From assembly GCF_023517775.1 (NCBI RefSeq), contig NZ_CP082904.1, positions 1,736,001 through 1,800,000 of the forward strand: a DNA stretch of 64,000 nucleotides, read 5' to 3'. Of the stretch, positions 57,991 through 64,000 are shown piece after piece. Under the pieces are notes generated by a model that saw only the letters and a program-made list of their open reading frames with translations, was not told the origin of the DNA and did no database searches. Positions within the stretch are counted from its first letter, which is position 1, and every line of letters starts with the position of its first letter. The translations under genes and the position numbers were made by a program. The DNA is from Mixta hanseatica (GTDB lineage Bacteria; Pseudomonadota; Gammaproteobacteria; Enterobacterales; Enterobacteriaceae).

Positions 57991-58341
57991 ATGGCTGAAG
58001 AAACTATTTTCAGTAAAATTATTCGTCGTGAAATTCCGGCTGATATTGTTTATCAGGATGAACTGGTCACGGCGTTTCGTGATATTTCGCCCAAAGCGCC
58101 GACCCACGTGTTGATTGTGCCGAATATTCTGGTGCCGACCGCGAATGATGTCAGCGAGGCCCATGAGCAGGCGATGGGACGTATGTTCACCGTGGCGGCG
58201 AAGATTGCTAAACAAGAAGGCATTGCGGAGGATGGCTACCGGCTGATTGTTAACTGTAATCGCCATGGCGGCCAGGAAGTTTATCATATCCATATGCACC
58301 TGGTCGGTGGTTGCCCGCTCGGGCCGATGTTAAGCGTTTAA
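57991..58341 (+). CDS. hinT: Purine nucleoside phosphoramidase HinT
   Basis: Histidine-triad hydrolase (116 residues; E. coli 119) that cleaves AMP-lysine and other adenosine phosphoramidates. The HIT motif [10 protein letters not shown] gives His99, His101 and His103, with His101 the nucleophile by family comparison. The start at 57991 with AAGGATATG upstream matches [24 protein letters not shown]; the longer open frame is rejected. ycfL starts 20 bases after its stop, so hinT-ycfL-lpoB-thiK-nagZ-ycfP form one run as in E. coli. Confidence 0.96.
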   Translation: MAEETIFSKIIRREIPADIVYQDELVTAFRDISPKAPTHVLIVPNILVPTANDVSEAHEQAMGRMFTVAAKIAKQEGIAEDGYRLIVNCNRHGGQEVYHIHMHLVGGCPLGPMLSV

Positions 58342-58361
58342 TCAACGTGCGGACCTTCACC

Positions 58362-58730
58362 ATGCGTGCCTTATTAACCAGCCTGTCTCTGGTTCTGATC
58401 CTGACTGCCTGTAGCAGCGATAAACCGGTGATTAACACTTCGCAGTCGCTGATTATGGAATCGTCCGTCCTCTCTGCGGGGATTTTACCCAGCAAGCCCG
58501 CTCTTTCTGAACAGGCTGGACAGCAGCGGGCGGTAAGCACGCTGGAAAATCAGCAGAATAAGCCGGTGACCGTCCACTATCGTTTCTACTGGTATGATGA
58601 TAAAGGTCTGGAAATTCAGCCTTTTGAAGCACCGCGCACGCTGGTGGTTCCCGCAAACGATCGGGTTGAAATTAGTTCGCAGATGGGCAATCTGATGGCC
58701 AGTAAGGTTCGTCTCTATCTTTATTTGTAA
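58362..58730 (+). CDS. ycfL: YcfL-family lipoprotein (DUF1425)
   Basis: Predicted lipoprotein of 122 residues (E. coli 125). The type II signal ends in the lipobox LTAC near residue 17. The body carries the family stretches SLIMESSVLSAGI, PVTVHYRFYWYDDKGLEIQPFE and the C-terminal KVRLYLYL. Function unknown; its constant place before lpoB hints at a cell-wall role. A clear ribosome-binding site is missing (GCGGACC about 8 bases upstream). Confidence 0.88.
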   Translation: MRALLTSLSLVLILTACSSDKPVINTSQSLIMESSVLSAGILPSKPALSEQAGQQRAVSTLENQQNKPVTVHYRFYWYDDKGLEIQPFEAPRTLVVPANDRVEISSQMGNLMASKVRLYLYL

Positions 58731-58741
58731 GGGGAAATACC

Positions 58742-59347
58742 GTGTTCAGGCGTTTAAAACTCTCCGGCGTCATGCTGCTGGCATTCGTTCTGGCGGGATG
58801 TATTAATAATCAACAGCAACAACCACCGGCACCGGTGGAGCCTGTGCAGCCATCGACGCCGCCGGTTGTGGTACAGCCGCCGCCGATTACCACTCCGCAG
58901 CCGGGCGAAACGGTGCCGCAACCGCCGAAGCTGAAGAGCATCAACTGGGATGCCAGCGTTCAGCCGCTGGTGGCGCAAATGCTACAGGCGCAGGGCGTGA
59001 CGCCCGGCAGCGTACTGCTGGTGGATCGCATAAAAAACAGTACTAACGGCAGCTTGCAAACCGCAAAGGCGACGGCTGCGCTGCAAAATGCGCTGGCCAG
59101 CAACAATACCTTTACGCTGGTGACGCCGCAACAGCTGACGCAGGCCCGGCAAACGCTGGGGCTGTCGCCTGAAGACAGCCTGAACTCGCGCAGCAAGGCG
59201 ATCGGCCTGGCACGCTACGTTGGCGCGCAGTATGTGCTTTACAGCAATGCGCAGGGCGATGTGAAAGCGCCTGAACTGCAGATGCAGCTGATGCTGGTGC
59301 AAACCGGAGAGATTATCTGGTCAGGAAATGGCAGCGTTCAGCATTGA
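58742..59347 (+). CDS. lpoB: Penicillin-binding protein activator LpoB
   Basis: Outer membrane lipoprotein (201 residues; E. coli 213) that reaches through the periplasm to activate the peptidoglycan synthase PBP1b. Start is GTG with AAGGGGAAAT upstream. Lipobox LAGC, then a Pro/Gln/Val-rich disordered stalk (residues ~22-65, shorter than in E. coli), then the globular domain GSVLLVDRIKNSTNGSLQTAKAT and GAQYVLYSNAQGDVKAPELQMQLMLVQTGEIIWSG. Its end overlaps thiK by 20 bases. Confidence 0.95.
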   Translation: MFRRLKLSGVMLLAFVLAGCINNQQQQPPAPVEPVQPSTPPVVVQPPPITTPQPGETVPQPPKLKSINWDASVQPLVAQMLQAQGVTPGSVLLVDRIKNSTNGSLQTAKATAALQNALASNNTFTLVTPQQLTQARQTLGLSPEDSLNSRSKAIGLARYVGAQYVLYSNAQGDVKAPELQMQLMLVQTGEIIWSGNGSVQH

Positions 59348-60158
59348 TCCCGCCCTGCGGGCGTTGATTGACCAACACCAACCGGCAGCCTCGTCTGCCG
59401 GTTCTTTTTATCCGCTAAATGGTCTTACCGGCCTTTCCGGGAAAGTAGTAAGCGGTCAGCAGCGCTGGCTGGCGCGGCGTATCCCGCAGCAGCCGATCCC
59501 CTTTATCTCCCGTCGGCGCGAGTGGCATCTGCTAAGGCGTTTAACCGCCAGCGGGCTGGCGCCGCATGCGCTGGCGATCAATCAGCGCTGGCTGCTGCTG
59601 GAATGGCTACCGGGCGAAACGCTGTCGCCGGCGGCGTTTTTAGCGCGACAGCCTGAGCTGCTGGCATTGTTAACCCGGCTGCATCACCAGCCCCTTAGCG
59701 GTTATCGGCTGCGGCTGTTGCCATTATTGCAACATTACTGGCAACAGTGTCGCCAGCGTAATCCGCGCTGGCTGCGGCGGCTACGTCAGCTGACGCGTCA
59801 GGGCGAACCGGCGCCGCTGCGGCTGGGGCTGCTGCATATGGATATTCATCCCGGCAATCTGCTGGCGCATCCCGACGGATTGCGGCTGATTGACTGGGAA
59901 TATGCCGCCGACGGCGATATTGCGCTGGAGCTGGCGGCTATCATCGGCGGCAACGCGCTGAATGCTGCGCAGCATACGGCGTTACTGGCTGATTATGCCC
60001 GCGCCAACCGGCTGGAGGTCAGCGTGCTGGCGCAGCAGGTCAGGCGCTGGCAGCCCTGGCTGCATCTGCTGATGGCCAGCTGGTATCAGCTGCGCTGGGA
60101 GCAAAGCGGCGATCCGGCGCTGCATCAGCTGGCTATCGCCGCCTGGCGACAAATTTAG
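59328..60158 (+). CDS. thiK: Thiamine kinase
   Basis: Salvage kinase (276 residues; E. coli 274) that phosphorylates thiamine to thiamine monophosphate. It belongs to the aminoglycoside phosphotransferase/choline kinase fold: the catalytic HMDIHPGN and the metal-binding LIDWEYAADGDIALELA are clear. The N-terminal part is divergent, with many Arg and Leu. The ATG lies inside lpoB and AGGA sits only two bases before it, so a slightly later start is possible. nagZ follows after 57 bases. Confidence 0.9.
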   Translation: MAAFSIDPALRALIDQHQPAASSAGSFYPLNGLTGLSGKVVSGQQRWLARRIPQQPIPFISRRREWHLLRRLTASGLAPHALAINQRWLLLEWLPGETLSPAAFLARQPELLALLTRLHHQPLSGYRLRLLPLLQHYWQQCRQRNPRWLRRLRQLTRQGEPAPLRLGLLHMDIHPGNLLAHPDGLRLIDWEYAADGDIALELAAIIGGNALNAAQHTALLADYARANRLEVSVLAQQVRRWQPWLHLLMASWYQLRWEQSGDPALHQLAIAAWRQI

Positions 60159-60215
60159 CGCGCGATCTGCCTATTCCGGCTATGATGTGCGCCAGTTTTT
60201 ACAGGAGAAATCATC

Positions 60216-61253
60216 ATGTCGATACCCGGTCCGGTAATGTTGGACGTGGCAAGCTATGAGCTGGACGCCGAAGAGCGCGAAATTCTGGCGCACCCGCTGG
60301 TAGGCGGGCTGATTTTATTCGCGCGCAACTATCACGATCCCGCGCAGCTGAATGAACTGGTACGCCAGATCCGCGCCGCTTCTCATGCGCGGCTGGTGGT
60401 AGCCGTGGATCAGGAAGGCGGGCGGGTACAACGCTTCCGCGACGGCTTTACCAGCCTGCCGGCGATGCAATCTTTTGCCGCGCTGAACAGTCCCGAACAG
60501 GCCGATATGCTGGCGCAGGAAGCGGGCTGGCTGATGGCGGCAGAGATGATGGCGATGGATATTGATATCAGCTTCGCGCCAGTACTGGATATTGGTCATA
60601 TCAGCGCCGCGATTGGCGATCGCGCTTTCCATCAGGATCCCGCCATCGCGCTGCGCGTCGCGCGTCGCTTTATTGCCGGTATGCATGAAGCCGGAATGAA
60701 AACCACCGGTAAACATTTTCCCGGGCACGGTGCGGTCAGCGCCGATTCTCATAAAGAGACGCCGCGCGATGAGCGCGATGGCGCCACTATTCGCCAGCAC
60801 GACATGGCGATCTTCCAGCAACTGATTAGCGAAAACGCGCTGGATGCGATTATGCCAGCGCACGTTATCTATACTCAGGTGGATCCGCGCCCGGCCAGCG
60901 GCTCGTCCTACTGGCTGAAGCAGGTATTGCGCGCTGAACTGGGCTTTAACGGCATTATCTTCTCTGATGATTTATCGATGGAAGGGGCGGCGGTGATGGG
61001 CAGCTATGCCGAGCGTGCTCGTGCCTCGCTGGAGGCGGGCTGCGATATGATCCTGGTGTGTAACGATCGTCAAGGCGCGGTTAGCGTGCTGGATAACCTG
61101 CCGCCGATCAAAGCAGAGCAGGTTAGCCGTCTGTATCATCGGGGAACATTTAATCGCCAGCAGCTGCTCGATTCTGCACGTTGGCAACGCGCCAGCCAGC
61201 AGCTGAGCGCATTACAGGCGCGCTGGCTGGCCCACAAAGCGTCGGGCAACTAA
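60216..61253 (+). CDS. nagZ: Beta-N-acetylhexosaminidase NagZ
   Basis: Cytosolic family 3 glycosidase (345 residues; E. coli 341) that removes GlcNAc from anhydro-muropeptides during wall recycling, thus also making the signals that induce AmpC beta-lactamases. [29 protein letters not shown] with the catalytic His/Asp loop, and [12 protein letters not shown] with the nucleophile aspartate are seen. CAGGAG precedes the ATG. ycfP follows. Confidence 0.97.
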   Translation: MSIPGPVMLDVASYELDAEEREILAHPLVGGLILFARNYHDPAQLNELVRQIRAASHARLVVAVDQEGGRVQRFRDGFTSLPAMQSFAALNSPEQADMLAQEAGWLMAAEMMAMDIDISFAPVLDIGHISAAIGDRAFHQDPAIALRVARRFIAGMHEAGMKTTGKHFPGHGAVSADSHKETPRDERDGATIRQHDMAIFQQLISENALDAIMPAHVIYTQVDPRPASGSSYWLKQVLRAELGFNGIIFSDDLSMEGAAVMGSYAERARASLEAGCDMILVCNDRQGAVSVLDNLPPIKAEQVSRLYHRGTFNRQQLLDSARWQRASQQLSALQARWLAHKASGN

Positions 61254-61289
61254 CAGGAAGCCCGGCCTTAAGCAACGGTGAGGATAGCC

Positions 61290-61832
61290 ATGATTATTTA
61301 TCTACACGGTTTCGACTCCACTAGTCCGGGTAACCATGAAAAAGTTTTGCAGCTGCAGTTTATCGATCCTGACGTGCGGCTGCTGAGCTACAGCACGCGC
61401 CATCCGAAACATGATATGCAGCATCTGCTAAAAGAAACTGACAAAATGCTGATGCTGAATGTCGATGAGCGGCCGTTGATTTGTGGTGTCGGCCTCGGCG
61501 CCTTCTGGGCCGAGCGCATCGGCTTCCTGTGCGATATCCGTCAGGTAATGGTTAACCCTAACCTGTGGCCGCAGGAAAACATGGCGGGCAAGATCGACCG
61601 ACCGGAAGAGTATCTGGATATCGCCACCAAATGCGTCAGTAACTTCCGCGAGAAAAACCGCGACCGTTGCCTGACGCTGCTTTCACGCCACGACGGCATT
61701 CTCGACAGTCAGCGCACCGCAGAGACACTGGCTCCCTGGTATGAAATTGTCTGGGACGAAACGCAGCCGCATAAGTTTCCCAGCCTTTCCCCCCATTTAC
61801 AGCGTATTAAAGCGTTTAAAACCCTGGGTTAA
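61290..61832 (+). CDS. ycfP: YcfP, alpha/beta-hydrolase-fold protein (UPF0227)
   Basis: Protein of 180 residues, the same length as E. coli YcfP, with an alpha/beta-hydrolase-like fold (IIYLHGFDS at the start, [15 protein letters not shown] in place of the nucleophile elbow GxSxG, where a serine is lacking). The pattern [11 protein letters not shown] and [15 protein letters not shown] at the end is typical of UPF0227. The start at 61290 is fixed by GAGG six bases upstream; the ATG-like start four codons earlier is not used. Function unknown. Confidence 0.92.
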   Translation: MIIYLHGFDSTSPGNHEKVLQLQFIDPDVRLLSYSTRHPKHDMQHLLKETDKMLMLNVDERPLICGVGLGAFWAERIGFLCDIRQVMVNPNLWPQENMAGKIDRPEEYLDIATKCVSNFREKNRDRCLTLLSRHDGILDSQRTAETLAPWYEIVWDETQPHKFPSLSPHLQRIKAFKTLG

Positions 61833-61842
61833 GGGCCATTCT

Positions 61843-61877
61843 GCGGGATGATCGCCTGGCGATCGCCCGCTTTTTTT
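61843..61877 (+). terminator. Terminator of the nagZ-ycfP run
   Basis: GCGGG-AT-GATCGCC pairs with GGCGATC-GCCCGC, followed by seven T, 11 bases after the ycfP stop. Confidence 0.85.
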
Positions 61878-61908
61878 CCAGGTAAAAATCTGACTTATTG
61901 CCGTGAAA

Positions 61909-61922
61909 TTGATCTACGTCAA
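61909..61922 (+). promoter_or_regulatory. FNR-like site upstream of ndh
   Basis: TTGAT-CTAC-GTCAA matches the FNR consensus TTGAT-N4-ATCAA at nine of ten positions. FNR represses ndh anaerobically in E. coli, and the site stands about 130 bases before the start here. Confidence 0.7.
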
Positions 61923-62053
61923 ATTTGGTATGACCAACTTACCCCGCCATGTTATTCTGATTTCAGCTCGCGATTTAACTTCGCAACCCTATGTTAACTA
62001 AGGTTTTTATTAACCTTTGATTAACTTTTGGTTTACATTTTGAGGGGGTCATC

Positions 62054-63358
62054 TTGACTACACCATTAAGAAAAATTGTTATCGTTGGAGGGGGAGCCGG
62101 TGGGCTGGAACTGGCAACGCAGCTTGGGCACAAGCTGGGCCGACGCCAGAAGGCGGAGATCACGCTGGTCGATCGCAACCACAGTCATTTATGGAAACCG
62201 CTGCTGCATGAAGTGGCCACTGGATCGCTGGATGAAGGTATCGATGCGCTCAGTTACCTTGCTCATGCGCGCAATCACCATTTCCAGTTCCAGCTGGGAT
62301 CGTTAACCGACATCGATCGGGAAAATAAGCGGCTGCAGCTGGCAGAAATCCGCGATGCGCAGGGGGAAGTGTTGGTTCCGGCGCGCGAAGTGCCTTACGA
62401 CACGCTGGTCATGGCGCTGGGCAGTACTTCAAATGATTTCGGTACGCCAGGCGTAAAAGATCACTGCATCTTCCTGGATAACCCGCATCAGGCGCAGCGT
62501 TTCCATAATGAAATGCTTAATCTGTTCCTGAAGTATTCGGCCAATACCGATGCCCAGGGCAAAATCAATATCGCGATTGTCGGCGGCGGAGCAACCGGCG
62601 TTGAGCTTTCTGCCGAGCTACATAATGCGGTAAAACAGCTGCACAGCTATGGCTACAAAGGGCTGGATAATCAGGTGCTGAACGTCACGCTGGTCGAGGC
62701 GGGCGAACGCATTCTGCCCGCGCTGCCGGCACGTATTTCCGCCGCGGCCCATCAGGAACTGACCAAGCTGGGCGTGCAGGTACTGACGCAAACCATGGTC
62801 ACCAGCGCAGATAAAAATGGTCTGCATACCAAAAACGGCGACTTTATCGAAGCGGATCTGATGGTTTGGGCAGCGGGTATCAAAGCGCCAGATTTTATGA
62901 AAGATATCGGCGGTCTGGAAACCAACCGTATCAATCAGCTGGTAGTGAAAGAGACGCTGCAAACCACGCATGATGACGATATTTACGCCATCGGCGACTG
63001 TGCCTCTTGTGCGTTACCTTCCGGCGGATTTGTGCCGCCACGTGCGCAGTCGGCGCACCAGATGGCCTCAAAGGCGCTGGAAAACATTCTGGCGCAAATG
63101 CGTCAGCAGACGCTGAAACCGTATGTTTATAAAGATCACGGTTCGCTGGTTTCGCTTTCGCGATTCAGTACCGTTGGTAGCCTGATGGGTAACCTGATGC
63201 GCGGTTCGATGATGGTGGAAGGGCGCATTGCGCGTTTCGTCTATATCTCGCTGTATCGTATGCATCAGATTGCGCTGCACGGTTACTTTAAAACCGGCCT
63301 GATGATGCTGGTGGGCAGCATCAACCGGGTAATCCGCCCGCGTTTGAAACTGCATTAA
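62054..63358 (+). CDS. ndh: NADH dehydrogenase II
   Basis: Non-proton-pumping NADH:ubiquinone oxidoreductase (434 residues, E. coli 434) attached to the inner membrane face. FAD-binding GGGAGG lies at residues 12-17 and the NADH-binding GGGATG near residue 177; YAIGDCAS closes the FAD site, and the C-terminal hydrophobic/amphipathic part ([24 protein letters not shown]) binds the membrane. The start is a TTG with GAGGGGG seven bases upstream; family homology begins exactly here. It is a single gene. Confidence 0.97.
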   Translation: MTTPLRKIVIVGGGAGGLELATQLGHKLGRRQKAEITLVDRNHSHLWKPLLHEVATGSLDEGIDALSYLAHARNHHFQFQLGSLTDIDRENKRLQLAEIRDAQGEVLVPAREVPYDTLVMALGSTSNDFGTPGVKDHCIFLDNPHQAQRFHNEMLNLFLKYSANTDAQGKINIAIVGGGATGVELSAELHNAVKQLHSYGYKGLDNQVLNVTLVEAGERILPALPARISAAAHQELTKLGVQVLTQTMVTSADKNGLHTKNGDFIEADLMVWAAGIKAPDFMKDIGGLETNRINQLVVKETLQTTHDDDIYAIGDCASCALPSGGFVPPRAQSAHQMASKALENILAQMRQQTLKPYVYKDHGSLVSLSRFSTVGSLMGNLMRGSMMVEGRIARFVYISLYRMHQIALHGYFKTGLMMLVGSINRVIRPRLKLH

Positions 63359-63372
63359 GGTCCTACGTTAAC

Positions 63373-63398
63373 AGAGCCCGTGCCTCGACGCGGGCTCT
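63373..63398. terminator. Hairpin between ndh and the alpha/beta hydrolase gene
   Basis: An 8-bp stem (AGAGCCCG / CGGGCTCT, 10-base loop) lies between the convergent genes. The T run is weak on both sides. Confidence 0.6.
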
Positions 63399-63418
63399 CA
63401 CTTCTCCGCAACGTCTTA

Positions 63419-64000
63419 TCAAATGAAAAATGCGCTCAGCTCCTGGGCGATGGCCTGAGGCTGCTCTTCGGGTAAGAAATGGCCGCAGTGCGGCACCAGT
63501 ACGCCAGAAACGTCGTCGGCAAATTGACGCAATGGCGCAGCCATATCCGCAATCGAGCCGAACTCGGCGCTAACGGCCAGCACCGGCATCTTGAGCTTCC
63601 CTTGCTTGTGCAACGCGGCATTTTGCGCAGCCGAAAGCGCAACCGCTCGATAGCCGGCGAGGCCCGCGCGCAACCCTCCATTGGCAAGCATTACGCGCAG
63701 ATATTCATCAATCTCTTCATCAGAAAAAACGTCCGGACAGGCGGTCTTTCTTTTCAGGAACCATTCGATATAGAGACGCTCGCGCCCGACAATTAATGCT
63801 TCAGGCAGATCGGGGATCATATGAAAAGCAAAATGCCAGGTTTTCCAGGCGTTATCGGGCGTGGCGGGCAGCGCTTCCGGCAGCGTAACGCCCGGAATAC
63901 CGGCATCCAGTAACGCCAGACGCTTTACTTCATCGGCATACAGCGCCGCATAGGGCCAGGCGACCCAGGCGCCGACATCATGCGCGGCGAGGAAATAGCG
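63419..64000 (-). CDS. Alpha/beta hydrolase, epoxide hydrolase-like (partial, runs off the window)
   Basis: The minus-strand frame is open from the right edge to the stop at 63419, 193 codons of the C-terminal two thirds. It contains LAAHDVGAWVAWPYAALYADEV, where the aspartate of HDVG is at the nucleophile position of the epoxide hydrolase/dehalogenase group, VKRLALLDAGIPG, a helical cap (EWFLKRKTACPDVFSDEEIDEYLR) and PHCGHFLPEEQPQ with the catalytic histidine. The ATG at 63820 is internal. The exact substrate is unknown. It is convergent with ndh; E. coli has other genes here. Confidence 0.82.
   Translation of the reverse strand, partial: RYFLAAHDVGAWVAWPYAALYADEVKRLALLDAGIPGVTLPEALPATPDNAWKTWHFAFHMIPDLPEALIVGRERLYIEWFLKRKTACPDVFSDEEIDEYLRVMLANGGLRAGLAGYRAVALSAAQNAALHKQGKLKMPVLAVSAEFGSIADMAAPLRQFADDVSGVLVPHCGHFLPEEQPQAIAQELSAFFI

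Overview
The window is a chromosomal segment from a gamma-proteobacterium of the Enterobacterales, most likely an Erwiniaceae member (Pantoea/Mixta/Erwinia type). Gene order follows the Escherichia coli 23-25 min region almost gene for gene (opgGH, yceK, msyB, lpxL, trhO, yceI, solA, bssS, dinI, pyrC, yceB, grxB, mdtH, rimJ, yceM, murJ, flgN-flgM-flgA, flgB to flgL, rne, rluC, yceF, yceD-rpmF-plsX-fabHDG-acpP-fabF-pabC-mltG-tmk-holB-tatD family, ptsG, hinT, ycfL, lpoB, thiK, nagZ, ycfP, ndh). Several insertions, losses and substitutions set it apart from E. coli. The genus is an inference; no rRNA or tRNA gene is present to test it.

Region by region: 1-4.8 kb holds osmoregulated periplasmic glucan synthesis (opgG end, opgH), small envelope or stress proteins (yceK, msyB) and lipid A late acylation (lpxL). 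4.9-12.2 kb holds a XenA-type old yellow enzyme, the tRNA hydroxylase trhO, the yceJ-yceI pair (yceJ is frameshifted; the 3' end of yceI is followed by degenerate copies of itself), a ProP-like transporter behind a 745-bp AT-rich gap, and solA. 12.2-18.4 kb holds bssS, an unrecognised 91-residue protein, SOS-controlled dinI, pyrC with PurR site and leader hairpin, yceB, grxB, mdtH and rimJ. 18.4-21.1 kb has yceM and the lipid II flippase murJ.

21.1-32.9 kb is the flagellar rod/hook cluster: flgA-flgM-flgN on the minus strand and flgB to flgL on the plus strand, divergent around a clear FlhDC box. Sigma-28 promoters lie before flgM and flgK, so early, middle and late expression can be read from the DNA. 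33-38.6 kb holds rne with a long leader, rluC and yceF. 38.8-46.9 kb is the yceD-rpmF-fatty acid synthesis-folate-mltG run, continuing into tmk, holB and a TatD-family gene. ptsG follows with Mlc-like and CRP-like sites.

51.2-57.6 kb is accessory. On the minus strand it reads: a DUF3289 gene overlapping a DUF943 gene, an orphan type VI secretion hcp, then a second DUF3289-DUF943 pair whose DUF3289 is frameshifted in an A run. This looks like a duplicated Hcp-associated effector/immunity-type module and is the best candidate here for a poorly described system. Next comes a two-gene operon for rhamnogalacturonan oligomer uptake and cleavage (GPH transporter and GH105 hydrolase) with a KdgR-like palindrome upstream. 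57.9-64 kb returns to the conserved backbone (hinT to ndh, with FNR-like site) and ends inside an alpha/beta hydrolase gene. No CRISPR array, tRNA, rRNA, insertion sequence or phage gene was found.
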